DNA of 64,000 bases from Bog-950 sp035299425 (GTDB lineage Bacteria; Bacteroidota; Bacteroidia; Chitinophagales; LD1), in NCBI GenBank assembly GCA_035299425.1, contig DATGWP010000167.1, positions 1 through 64,000 on the forward strand. The letters run 5' to 3'. Positions 16,686-25,739 of this stretch are shown one piece after another. A model generated the notes under the pieces. That model had not been told where the DNA came from and did not search any database. It saw only the letters and a program-made list of their open reading frames with translations. The number at the start of each line of letters is the position of its first letter. Position 1 is the stretch's first letter. A program made the position numbers and the translations under genes.

Positions 16686-17929
16686 AGATTGCATTTATAC
16701 TACCGCAAAATATTATTGGCGGCGGGCAAATTTCTGTGTATGAGCACGGTCGCCGCCTGCAAAGCAGCGGGCACGATGTGGTGATTATATATCGCGAGTA
16801 TGTAGCCGGGCGCGATGCCATTTGGTTTCCGCAGTTTGGGCTTAAGCACCTGGCCTGGGAGAATATAGATTTTAAGAACAGCGATTACGATATTATGATA
16901 GCTACCTGGTGGGAAACGCTATACGATATTTTTCTGTTCAACTCAAAGTACTACTTCTACTTTACGCAGGATGATGAGCGCCGTTTTTATGAAGATCCCA
17001 ATTCATTTAAAATACGCTTTTGCGACCTCACCTATAAGCTGCCCGATATAGGTATTATAACCGTACCTAAATGGTGGAAGAACGTATTGCATAAAGAAGG
17101 CAACAAGCACATTGGCCTGGCACCCAGCGGCTTTCACGAAACTGTATTTAACCCGGCCAAACGCAAACCAAACCCCGACGGAAAACTAAAAGTAATGATA
17201 GAGGGGCCTGGCGAGGTGTGGTTCCGGAGAGTGGAGGATTCATTTAAAGCTGTAGAGGGGCTGGATGGTATTGAAGTTTGGTTTAAGGCGCGTGGGCCTT
17301 ATGTAGACCCGAAGTGGAAATACGATAAGATATTTTTTAACTGCACTACGGAAGAACTTGCCGACCTGTATGCACAGTGCGACGTACTGCTGAAGATGAG
17401 CGAGGTGGAAGCTTTTTGCCTGCCTAATGTAGAAATGATGGCGTGTGGCGGCACTATTATAACCACCAATTTTACAGGGCATGAAGAATACTCAGTACCC
17501 GATGTAAACTCCATAGTAATAAATATACGCGATACCGATGCTGCACGGCAGGCTGTAATAAAGTTGCGCGATGACCGGGCTCTACTGGCCAAACTGCAGG
17601 CCAATGCCTACCAAACAGCCAAGAACATGACATGGACGGTGCAGACTGAAAAGTTTGAAAAGGCGCTGATGGAACTTGTTGAAATATATAAAGGACACGA
17701 CTACACGCATACACGCCAACTAATGAACAGCCTCCTGGATACAAAAATTGCCATTGAAATTACCGACAGGACGAAAAAGAAACTTGAGCAGGATTACAAT
17801 AACTTGTTTGTACAGCACCATCGTAATGAGTATCGCTTATTCAGGTTTATAGGGCGTATTGTATACCGCATACCGGCAATAGGTACATTGTTGCGCAAAA
17901 TTTTTGCAACCAAAGGGCACAGCAAGTGA
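16682..17929 (+). CDS. GT4-family glycosyltransferase
   Basis: 415 residues. The start IAFILPQNIIGGGQISVYEH has the GGG loop after strand 1. The C-terminal domain has KVMIEGPGEVW, LADLYAQCDVLLKMSEVEAFCLPNVEMMACGGTII, containing the E-x7-E donor motif (EAFCLPNVE), and a coiled, basic C-terminal tail ending near RRIPAIGTLLRK-like residues. A 4-nt overlap with the next gene (GTGA) indicates translational coupling. Specificity unknown. Confidence 0.87.
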   Translation: MKIAFILPQNIIGGGQISVYEHGRRLQSSGHDVVIIYREYVAGRDAIWFPQFGLKHLAWENIDFKNSDYDIMIATWWETLYDIFLFNSKYYFYFTQDDERRFYEDPNSFKIRFCDLTYKLPDIGIITVPKWWKNVLHKEGNKHIGLAPSGFHETVFNPAKRKPNPDGKLKVMIEGPGEVWFRRVEDSFKAVEGLDGIEVWFKARGPYVDPKWKYDKIFFNCTTEELADLYAQCDVLLKMSEVEAFCLPNVEMMACGGTIITTNFTGHEEYSVPDVNSIVINIRDTDAARQAVIKLRDDRALLAKLQANAYQTAKNMTWTVQTEKFEKALMELVEIYKGHDYTHTRQLMNSLLDTKIAIEITDRTKKKLEQDYNNLFVQHHRNEYRLFRFIGRIVYRIPAIGTLLRKIFATKGHSK

Positions 17930-18852
17930 TAATTTCAAAAATATTTCAGGGGTTGGGCAACCAGCTGTTTCAATACTCGTATGGTTTTGCGCGTGCAAGC
18001 GATTTGGGCACTGTTTTAAAAATTGACACCAGCTATTATAACTCATACGCTGAGGTAACCCAGTATGGCTATACGTATAAAAGAGATTTTGGGCTTAACC
18101 GGTTTGCTATAACTGCACCAGAAGCAACCGCAGAAGAGATTAACAGCGTATTGCACCCTACCGGCAGCACATTGGCACAAAAGCTGAATAATAATTACCG
18201 GCATTATGTGGGTGGCTACCATAAAAAATTCCTGGTAAAAGAACCTTCCTACACCTTTGATGATAAGCTGCTTCAAATTTGCGACAATACGTATGTAGAA
18301 GGCTACTTTACCGATGAGCGGTACTTTAAAAAATACCGCAAAGAGTTGTTGCAACAGTTTAAGCTAACTAACAGGCCTAATGAAAAGAATGCTGCTATAC
18401 TGGCGCAGATGCAGCAAGAAGATTCTGTTTGCATTAGCATACGCCGGACAAATTTCTTAAATAACCCGTTGATGGGCGTGTGTGGTGAAGATTTTTATTA
18501 CAACGCTATGGATGAGATGGCCGCCAAACTTAAAAACCCTGTGTTTTATGTATTCTCTGACGACAACAAATGGGTGAATAGTTTTTTCAAGTCGCCTTAC
18601 AAGTGTGTGCCTATACAACATAACTATCCTGATTTTTACGAAGATTTCAGGTTGATGCAGGGTTGCAAGCACCATATTACACCTAACAGCACTTTTCCGT
18701 GGTGGGCAGCATGGCTGGCAGATAACTCCGACAAAATGGTAATTGCCCCCAAATACTGGCTTAACTCAGATACAATTGATTACTCGCGGTTTGTGCCCGA
18801 TAACTGGATAAGGTTAGAACACAGTATAAATACTAAATTTGCAGGCGATTGA
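17926..18852 (+). CDS. GT11-family alpha-1,2-fucosyltransferase-like enzyme
   Basis: 308 residues starting at GTG 17926. The family start ISKIFQGLGNQLFQYSYG is clear, and the ending block TPNSTFPWWAAWLAD matches the NSSFSWW motif of GT11. The donor-binding motif, usually HxRRxD, reads SIRRTN here (S171, R173, R174, N176), so the two Arg are kept while His and Asp are changed. The GDP-fucose synthase gene upstream supplies a fitting donor. Fucose transfer to a hexose in the repeat unit is the likely role; the motif change leaves the exact linkage or donor open. Confidence 0.85.
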   Translation: MIISKIFQGLGNQLFQYSYGFARASDLGTVLKIDTSYYNSYAEVTQYGYTYKRDFGLNRFAITAPEATAEEINSVLHPTGSTLAQKLNNNYRHYVGGYHKKFLVKEPSYTFDDKLLQICDNTYVEGYFTDERYFKKYRKELLQQFKLTNRPNEKNAAILAQMQQEDSVCISIRRTNFLNNPLMGVCGEDFYYNAMDEMAAKLKNPVFYVFSDDNKWVNSFFKSPYKCVPIQHNYPDFYEDFRLMQGCKHHITPNSTFPWWAAWLADNSDKMVIAPKYWLNSDTIDYSRFVPDNWIRLEHSINTKFAGD

Positions 18853-19985
18853 TGATGAAAAGGATATTGATAACCGGAGGTGCGGGTTTTATAGGATCTA
18901 ATCTTTCACTACAGCTGCTTAAACGTGGCTACAAAGTGGTGGTATTAGATTGCTTATCGCCGCAGATACACGGAAACAAGGAGGAATCGACTCTTTACCA
19001 GAGCATAAAGGATACGGTAGAGTTTATAGAAGCCGATGTGCGCGACCGTGTGGCTATGGCTAATGCTGTAAAAGATGCAGATGTGGTAGTACACCTGGCG
19101 GCCGAAACCGGCACGGGCCAGAGCATGTATGCTATTGAAAAATACATTGATGTAAACTGCACTGGCACGGGTGTATTGCTTGATGTATTGCTAAACGAGC
19201 CAAACCAGGTTAAGAAAGTAGTATTGTCGTCTTCGCGGGCTGTGTATGGCGAGGGTAAGTATACAGATAGTGCAGGGAATGTTGTATACCCACCATCGCG
19301 CCCCGAGGCACAAATGCGGCAAAAAAAATTTGAGCTGCTGGACCCACAGGGAGCGCCGCTAAAGCTACAAGCTACCGATGAGCATTCGCAGATAAACCCC
19401 CTATCGCTTTACGCTATTACCAAGTATAACCAGGAGCAGTACATTAGCCTTACCTGCGCCAGCATAGGCATGCCCTATGTGATATTCCGTTACCAAAATG
19501 TATACGGGCCGGGCCAATCGCTTAAAAACCCTTATACCGGTATACTATCCATATTTTCTACCCAGATAAAAAACGGCAATAATATAAACGTGTTTGAAGA
19601 CGGGCTGGAGAGCCGTGACTTTGTTTTTATAGATGATGTAGTGCACGCCACAATAGCTGGCATAGAAAAAGAGGAGGCTAACAACCAGGTGTTCAATGTA
19701 GGCTCCGGCATTGCCACACCGGTTATTAAAGTAGCCGAAACGCTGCGTAGTCTTTATAAATCGAACGTACAGATAAACATAACCGGCAACTACCGCATAG
19801 GCGATATACGCCACAACTATGCCGACCTGGATAAAGCAGGCGCTGTATTGGGTTATAGGCCGCAAACAGGTTTTGAGGAAGGTATCCGCAAGTTTTCGGA
19901 GTGGGTAAACCTACAGCAAACCGAAAAAGATACTTATGAAAAAAGTATGGCTGAATTAGCCGCTAAGGGGCTGCTAAAACAATAA
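18852..19985 (+). CDS. NAD-dependent sugar-nucleotide epimerase (dTDP-rhamnose 4-epimerase-like)
   Basis: About 377 residues of extended SDR. ILITGGAGFIGSNL is the NAD motif, VVHLAAETGTGQSMY the second core block, SSSRAVYGEG the catalytic Ser region and LYAITKYNQEQ the YxxxK pair. Between Ser and Tyr lies a 40-residue insert with SRPEAQMRQKKFELLDP, as seen in dTDP-L-rhamnose 4-epimerase-like proteins. The start is taken at ATG 18852 (TGATG overlap with the fucosyltransferase stop); a TTG three bases upstream is less likely. The substrate assignment is tentative. Confidence 0.85.
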   Translation: MMKRILITGGAGFIGSNLSLQLLKRGYKVVVLDCLSPQIHGNKEESTLYQSIKDTVEFIEADVRDRVAMANAVKDADVVVHLAAETGTGQSMYAIEKYIDVNCTGTGVLLDVLLNEPNQVKKVVLSSSRAVYGEGKYTDSAGNVVYPPSRPEAQMRQKKFELLDPQGAPLKLQATDEHSQINPLSLYAITKYNQEQYISLTCASIGMPYVIFRYQNVYGPGQSLKNPYTGILSIFSTQIKNGNNINVFEDGLESRDFVFIDDVVHATIAGIEKEEANNQVFNVGSGIATPVIKVAETLRSLYKSNVQINITGNYRIGDIRHNYADLDKAGAVLGYRPQTGFEEGIRKFSEWVNLQQTEKDTYEKSMAELAAKGLLKQ

Positions 19986-20010
19986 AAGCCCTACAACCAA
20001 ACCGGCAACG

Positions 20011-20742
20011 ATGTATTATTACAAAAACATACTGGTAGTTTCTGATAATGGTTTTTTGATAAAAGCCTTTCACGACCTGATAGCGCCACTGCAAGGTGTG
20101 CAGGTTACATATACCTGCTCGCCACAAAACACAGCCCTGCTTACCGCTACAAATTTACCGGTACCCATAAGGGCTATCAGCATGAAGGCCGATTGGGAAC
20201 AATTTAATTACGATCTTATTTTTTCGCTGCATTGTAAACAGCTTTTTCCGGCAGGGTTGGTAAACAAAACAAAGTGCATTAATGTACATCCGGGTTTTAA
20301 CCCCTATAACCGTGGCTGGTTTCCGCAGGTATTTTCTATTTTAAACGGGCACACTGCCGGCGCTACTATACACGAAATAGATGAGCAGCTTGACCACGGC
20401 GCCATTATTGCCCAAAGAGAAATTAAAATAGAAGCATACGACACGTCGCTTACGGCTTATGAAAAAATACAGCAATGCGAAGTTGAATTGCTGAGAGAAA
20501 ACCTGCGAAATATATTATTTAACACGTATACTAAAACAGTTCCCGCACAAGAAGGCAACGTAAATCTGAAGAAGGATTTTAATAAGTTAACACGGCTGGA
20601 CCTTGATGAAAAACTTACTATGCGCGAAGCTATTGACAGACTGCGTGCACTAACACATGGAGAGTACAAAAATGCCTGGTTTACCGACCCTACAACGCAG
20701 GAGCGGATTTATATAAGCGTAAATCTTGAAAAGCAGAAGTAA
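20011..20742 (+). CDS. Sugar N-formyltransferase (VioF/WbkC-like)
   Basis: 243 residues. CINVHPGFNPYNRGWFPQVF contains the catalytic Asn and His in the NxH form, and IDEQLDHGAII supplies the Asp, completing the triad of N10-formyl-THF-dependent formyltransferases. The GWFPQVFSI stretch matches enzymes that formylate 4-amino-4,6-dideoxy sugars (VioF and WlaRD on dTDP sugars, WbkC on GDP-perosamine). The perosamine-synthase-like aminotransferase at 11687 would produce such an amine, so an N-formylperosamine-type residue in the glycan is inferred. It lies 25 nt after the epimerase gene. Confidence 0.85.
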   Translation: MYYYKNILVVSDNGFLIKAFHDLIAPLQGVQVTYTCSPQNTALLTATNLPVPIRAISMKADWEQFNYDLIFSLHCKQLFPAGLVNKTKCINVHPGFNPYNRGWFPQVFSILNGHTAGATIHEIDEQLDHGAIIAQREIKIEAYDTSLTAYEKIQQCEVELLRENLRNILFNTYTKTVPAQEGNVNLKKDFNKLTRLDLDEKLTMREAIDRLRALTHGEYKNAWFTDPTTQERIYISVNLEKQK

Positions 20743-20748
20743 CCTGGC

Positions 20749-21693
20749 ATGAACCCTAAAGTAAGTGTTTGTCTTATTACTTATAACCACGAAGCCTATA
20801 TAACTGAGGCACTGGAAGGTATAATGATGCAACAATGCACATTTGACTTTGAAGTAGTAATAGGCAACGACTGCAGCACCGATAACACACTGGTCAAAAT
20901 AAAGCCATTTCTGGAAAAGTATGCGGACAAGATACGACTGCACGACCATCCACAAAATCTGGGCATGACCAAAAACTGGGTATATACTATGCAAGCCTGC
21001 CGGGGCGAATATGTAGCTATAATAGAGGGTGATGACAATTGGACCGATCCGCTTAAGCTACAAGCGCAGATTGATATACTTGATAGGGACCGCAGCCTAT
21101 CGTTTTGTTGCCACGATGTGGATTATATTTATGAGCAAGGGCTAACACCTTATAACCCTTACATTGTAATTGGCGAATCGCGTACATTTACCATTGAAGA
21201 TATATTAAGAAAAAGGGGATTTATACCAACGTGCAGCATAACATACCGGCGCGCTATGCTACCAGCATTTCCTGAGTGGGCCGATAGAAGAATTAAAAGC
21301 ATTGACCTGGTAGTGCAGTTAATGCTGGCAGCTAACGGCCCCTTCTATTATCTAAACAAAAAAATGGGCCGGTATAGATTGCACCCGCAGGGTATATCGC
21401 ACGTTAACTGGAACAACAAGAAAAATCAGCTTGAGTACGATAACATCTTTATACTCGGCCTGTTCAACTCATTCTCTAAAGGTAAATTTAAAGAGCCTTT
21501 GAATGACCGGATAGAAGCGCAGTACCACGCTATACTTAAGCAAAATATCTTTAACTCGCCCGATTATAACAAGGCAATAATTGCGCTAATGCGCCTAAGG
21601 CCGCGCAAAAACCTACCACTGTTTAAAGGATGGCTTATAAATAAATTTATTCCAGCTAATTTGTATAACCTTTACCGAAAGTTCACTAAATAG
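20749..21693 (+). CDS. GT2-family glycosyltransferase
   Basis: 314 residues. The GT-A start is VSVCLITYNHEAYITEALEGI, the nucleotide-binding region VVIGNDCSTDNTL, and the metal-binding motif GEYVAIIEGDDNW. This subgroup (ITYNHExYI with EGDDxW) is common in O-antigen clusters. The C-terminal part is basic and aromatic. It starts 6 nt after the formyltransferase gene. Specificity unknown. Confidence 0.9.
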   Translation: MNPKVSVCLITYNHEAYITEALEGIMMQQCTFDFEVVIGNDCSTDNTLVKIKPFLEKYADKIRLHDHPQNLGMTKNWVYTMQACRGEYVAIIEGDDNWTDPLKLQAQIDILDRDRSLSFCCHDVDYIYEQGLTPYNPYIVIGESRTFTIEDILRKRGFIPTCSITYRRAMLPAFPEWADRRIKSIDLVVQLMLAANGPFYYLNKKMGRYRLHPQGISHVNWNNKKNQLEYDNIFILGLFNSFSKGKFKEPLNDRIEAQYHAILKQNIFNSPDYNKAIIALMRLRPRKNLPLFKGWLINKFIPANLYNLYRKFTK

Positions 21694-21721
21694 AGTGCTA
21701 CAATTAAAACACAGCGCAGAC

Positions 21722-22543
21722 ATGCAAAAAGAAAAATACATCCACGAAGAAACAATGCATAACCTGGAAGCACCCCAGCAAATAGTGCCAATAATTATGG
21801 CGCTGGCGCAGCCCAAAAGTGTGGTAGATATGGGATGTGGTGTAGGCACCTTTCTGTATTGTTTTAAACAAAACGGCGTAAACAGAGTTTTAGGCCTGGA
21901 TGGGCCTTGGGCTAACAAAGAGTTATTAAACAAATATCTTACCCCTGATGAATTTAAAGAAGTGGACCTTGAAAAGCCACTACAAAATATTACAGAAAAA
22001 TTCGATCTGGCAGTATGTCTGGAAGTAGCAGAACACCTGAGCGAATCAAGTGCTGATACCTGCGTGAAAAATCTTACCAACCTTAGCGATGTTATACTTT
22101 TTTCGGCGGCTATACCGCAACAGCTTGGACAAAACCATATTAATGAACAATGGCCTGCTTACTGGGAGGCAAAATTTAATGCACAGGGTTATGAGTTTCA
22201 CGATGTATTAAGAGCTCCTATCTGGAACAATGAAAAAATATGGTGGTGGTACCGCCAAAATATTTTTTTGGTTACGCGCAAAGGATATCAATTGAATACA
22301 GCACCGCTGGCCTCCTACCCTGCTGCACAATCGCGTAGCGTAGTACATCCCAGCATATTTAAGTATCACGCCGATGTGGCTACACTCTCTGTTTCGCGAT
22401 TAAGCCTGTTAGAGTCGGGCGGCTATAGTATTGGTACCTATTTTAAGTTACTGGTGCGCGCAGTACTTAAAAAACTAGGCCTGCAGGGCAAATCAAATGA
22501 AATGATATTAATTGACACCACAGATCCCTTAAAAAAACTGTAA
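21722..22543 (+). CDS. Class I SAM-dependent methyltransferase
   Basis: 273 residues from ATG 21722. An in-frame GTG at 21695 would add nine residues; the ATG is preferred. SVVDMGCGVGTFLYCF is the SAM motif, VLGLDGPWA the acidic strand 2, and FDLAVCLEVAEHL the strand 4 motif with EVAEHL as in Methyltransf_11/23 enzymes. The C-terminal 60 residues contain a basic hydrophobic stretch (LVRAVLKKLGL). It probably methylates a sugar in the glycan; acceptor unknown. Confidence 0.82.
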   Translation: MQKEKYIHEETMHNLEAPQQIVPIIMALAQPKSVVDMGCGVGTFLYCFKQNGVNRVLGLDGPWANKELLNKYLTPDEFKEVDLEKPLQNITEKFDLAVCLEVAEHLSESSADTCVKNLTNLSDVILFSAAIPQQLGQNHINEQWPAYWEAKFNAQGYEFHDVLRAPIWNNEKIWWWYRQNIFLVTRKGYQLNTAPLASYPAAQSRSVVHPSIFKYHADVATLSVSRLSLLESGGYSIGTYFKLLVRAVLKKLGLQGKSNEMILIDTTDPLKKL

Positions 22544-22597
22544 GGGCATTCCAATAATTGACCGGCCAATTTTACGTGCCTTACTATACCTGTTGTT

Positions 22598-23638
22598 ATG
22601 AAAAGTGGAGTTTCGGTAATTATATGTTGCTACAATAGCGCTAAGCGGTTGCCCGAAACGCTGCAACACCTGTTGCAGCAAAAGGATGCTGACGTGGACT
22701 GGGAGATAGTGATAGTAGATAATGCCAGCACCGATAATACCGCCGTGGTGGCCAACGAGATTTTAGCAAAAGAACTACCTGCTGATAAATACAAAGTTGT
22801 AACAGAAAAGCAGCCAGGGCTTATTTTTGCCCGTAAAAAAGGATTTAGCGTAGCACAATACGATAAGCTATTATACTGCGATGATGATAACTGGCTGGAT
22901 GAAAACTACATTAAAAATGCAGTTGAAATATTAAATACCCACAGCGATATAATGGTGCTGGGCGGCAAAGGCGAACCGGTTTTTGAAAAAACCAAGCCAG
23001 TGTGGTTTGACAAGTACCAGGGCAGCTTTGCAGTAGGGCCACAAGGGCAACAAAGCAGCGGTATAGAGCAGGTAAACTCGGTATATGGAGCAGGCACTAT
23101 TATAAGAAGAAAGCTGTTTAACCAATTAGACCTGGTGCAATTTGAAAGCCTGCTTACCGGCCGTAAAGAAAACCAATTGATAAGCGGTGAAGATATTGAG
23201 CTTAGCAGGGTTGCGGGTTATTTTGGGCATAAAGTGGCCTGGGCACCGGTGCTCACCTTTAAGCACCTGATGACCGAAGGCCGCATGAACTGGAACTATT
23301 TAAAAAAGCTGAACTTTGGTTTTGGCCGTATGCGGGTGTATTTGCACGCTTATACTTACGCCGAGCAAAATAATACAGTGCCGGGCAAGGGATTGCGCCT
23401 GCCACTGTGGGCCGATAAATATATACATCTGGCCAAACAGTTATTGAAATACTATCCGCAAATACTTTTCAAATTGAATGAAGAAGGGAATGATGAGGTG
23501 CTTAAATTTAATGCTTTAAAGGGGGAACTGTTCGAATTGCGCCTACTGAAAGATAGATATGCCCAGATATTTGCCGATATAATTAAACTGAGAGAGAGAA
23601 TAGCCGCATTTAAAACCAAGAATAATAAAAGCGCGTAA
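22598..23638 (+). CDS. GT2-family glycosyltransferase
   Basis: 346 residues. VSVIICCYNSAKRLPETLQHL begins the GT-A domain, IVIVDNASTDNTAVV is the UDP-binding block and KLLYCDDDNWLDENYI carries the DDD metal-binding motif. RRKLFNQL and GEDIELSRVAGYFGHKVAW (the ED acceptor-site motif) follow. The C-terminus is helical. The stop codon abuts the next start codon with no spacer. Specificity unknown. Confidence 0.9.
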   Translation: MKSGVSVIICCYNSAKRLPETLQHLLQQKDADVDWEIVIVDNASTDNTAVVANEILAKELPADKYKVVTEKQPGLIFARKKGFSVAQYDKLLYCDDDNWLDENYIKNAVEILNTHSDIMVLGGKGEPVFEKTKPVWFDKYQGSFAVGPQGQQSSGIEQVNSVYGAGTIIRRKLFNQLDLVQFESLLTGRKENQLISGEDIELSRVAGYFGHKVAWAPVLTFKHLMTEGRMNWNYLKKLNFGFGRMRVYLHAYTYAEQNNTVPGKGLRLPLWADKYIHLAKQLLKYYPQILFKLNEEGNDEVLKFNALKGELFELRLLKDRYAQIFADIIKLRERIAAFKTKNNKSA

Positions 23639-24730
23639 ATGAACATTTGCATTGTCTCTAATTTTAAGCAATCAGGATATGGCGAAAGTACACGGCCCGG
23701 TCAAATGGCTGCGCACTTAAAATCGTTTGGGCACAACATACTGCACATTTGCGATTGGCAGGGTACAGAAAACGGGATTAAGCATCTGCACATAGAACGC
23801 GAAAACTGGGAGCCGAATGTTATAAAACGCCTTGTCTCATTTACCAGCGATTATACCAGCATTAAATTGTTTAGCCCCGACTTAGTGTATGCGCACCAGT
23901 TTAACAATGTAAAGTGGGCCCTGCAAACCAAATTGTTTGCAGGAACTAAAATTGTATTTGATGCACACACCAGTAAGTACTTTGAGCATATACATTTTAA
24001 AGCTGACACCGCATTGCTGGAGCTTCTTAAGACGCAAGAGAATGATATGTGCCACAAGGCCGATTTTATAATAGCGGCATCCCAGGAAACAAAAGATTTT
24101 TTTGTTTCTACCTACCAGGTAAAAAAGGAAAAGATAAAAGTGGTGGGAAATGCCACAACCATTGCTCCGGTAACAGAAAGCCACCCAACCAATAATCAAA
24201 AATTTATTTGTGTAGCCACGCTGCCGCAGGATGGATTTTTATCTAACGAAATGGCACTGGATATGCTGCAGGATATAGCCCTTGAAACATACAAGCACAG
24301 CCAGCAGATTGAGTTTCATGTAGTAGGTGGAGGCAAAATACCTAAAGCAAAAGCACCTAACATAGTTTACACCGGTTATGTAGAAAACCTGCGCGACACA
24401 ATTTTAAATGCAGACATTTGCCTGATGCCGTTTCCACCAGATGCCGTGTGCGGCGGCGCCCGCAATAAGTTTTGCGACTATATAGCCCTTGGCAAAGTGG
24501 TAGTTACAACCACCGAAGGCTTGCGCGGTATGGAAGTATTGAAAGATGAGGTAAACTGCGTAGTGGCTGAAACTGCTGCTGAATCATCGGCTAAAATATG
24601 CGCACTTGCTGCTGATAAGAAGAAACTGGCAACTATAGAAAAAGGTGTACTGCAGGTGAAAGATTACTTTAACTGGAAAGACCGCGCGCGCCAGGCAGAA
24701 ACTATTTTTAAACAACTGCTAAACACATGA
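23639..24730 (+). CDS. GT4-family glycosyltransferase
   Basis: 363 residues. ICIVSNFKQSGYGESTRPGQMAAHL is the N-terminal Rossmann start, and the linker region has KVVGNATTIAP. The C-terminal domain has ADICLMPFPPDAVCGGARNKFCDYIALGKVVVTT, in which the usual EX7E motif is replaced by a GGARNKFCDYIALG pattern seen in some GT4 enzymes. It starts immediately after the preceding stop and overlaps the next gene by 4 nt. Confidence 0.82.
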   Translation: MNICIVSNFKQSGYGESTRPGQMAAHLKSFGHNILHICDWQGTENGIKHLHIERENWEPNVIKRLVSFTSDYTSIKLFSPDLVYAHQFNNVKWALQTKLFAGTKIVFDAHTSKYFEHIHFKADTALLELLKTQENDMCHKADFIIAASQETKDFFVSTYQVKKEKIKVVGNATTIAPVTESHPTNNQKFICVATLPQDGFLSNEMALDMLQDIALETYKHSQQIEFHVVGGGKIPKAKAPNIVYTGYVENLRDTILNADICLMPFPPDAVCGGARNKFCDYIALGKVVVTTTEGLRGMEVLKDEVNCVVAETAAESSAKICALAADKKKLATIEKGVLQVKDYFNWKDRARQAETIFKQLLNT

Positions 24731-25734
24731 GTGCACCGGCCATATCTGTTTTAATGCCGGTATACAATGGTGCCAGCTATTTGGCAACAGCTATCGACAG
24801 TATATTAAATCAAACCTTTACCGATTTTGAGCTACTGCTTATAAACGATGGTTCTACAGATAGCTCGGAGAATATAATACACAGTTATGCCGACCCGCGC
24901 ATACGTTACATAAAGAATGAAACGAACATACGGCTGATAGCCACACTAAATAAAGGAATAGAGCTATGCCGCGGCAAATACATAGTGCGGATGGATGCTG
25001 ATGACATAAGCGAGTTGAACAGGCTGCAGTTACAATACGATTTTATGGAAAGCCACCCAGGTATTGCCCTATGCGGTTCGTGGTTCAAAATGTTTGGCGA
25101 GCAAAACAATATCATAAAGTATACAGGCACGCACGATGCCATCCGAATGAAGATGTTGTATCAATGCCATTTTTGCCATCCATCGGTTATTATACGCACG
25201 GCTATGATAAAGACCATTGAGCCAAAATTTGATGCGGCCTTTATACACGCCGAAGATTATGAATTCTTCGCCCGCATAACCGAAAAATTTGAGACAGCCA
25301 ATATTCAACGGGTGTTATTAAACTACCGCTTCCATGCCGGCAGTGTATCTACCCAAAACAAAAGTACACAGGTTAGCAACAGTGTAATTATAAAAAAACG
25401 GATGTTTGCCAAAATGGGGATAGATGCTACAGATGAAGATTTGCAGCTTTACCAAAGCATAGAACAGCACGAATACAAAAAGAGTATAGACTACCTGATG
25501 AAAAGTAAATTGCTGCTTGAAAAAATGTGCGCAGCAAACAATAGTAGCGGCTATATGAATAAACAATTTGTACAGCAGTACCTGGGGCAACTATGGTTTA
25601 ATGTAGCTTATAACCTGAGTGCGTTGGGGCCCGTAGCTTTGCGCACCTACAAGTCTTCTACCCTATCTACCCATATCAATACCGGCCCAATGTTGCTTTT
25701 TAAGTTTCGTATTAAAACATTGCTTAAACGTTAA
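24727..25734 (+). CDS. GT2-family glycosyltransferase
   Basis: 335 residues. ISVLMPVYNGASYLATAIDSIL begins the fold, ELLLINDGSTDSSENI follows, and GKYIVRMDADDIS gives the DADD metal motif. HPSVIIRTAM and HAEDYEFFARI (ED motif) are typical of EpsE/WcaA-like GT2 enzymes. The C-terminal 100 residues are helical and poorly recognisable. Specificity unknown. Confidence 0.9.
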   Translation: MSAPAISVLMPVYNGASYLATAIDSILNQTFTDFELLLINDGSTDSSENIIHSYADPRIRYIKNETNIRLIATLNKGIELCRGKYIVRMDADDISELNRLQLQYDFMESHPGIALCGSWFKMFGEQNNIIKYTGTHDAIRMKMLYQCHFCHPSVIIRTAMIKTIEPKFDAAFIHAEDYEFFARITEKFETANIQRVLLNYRFHAGSVSTQNKSTQVSNSVIIKKRMFAKMGIDATDEDLQLYQSIEQHEYKKSIDYLMKSKLLLEKMCAANNSSGYMNKQFVQQYLGQLWFNVAYNLSALGPVALRTYKSSTLSTHINTGPMLLFKFRIKTLLKR

Positions 25735-25739
25735 AAAAG

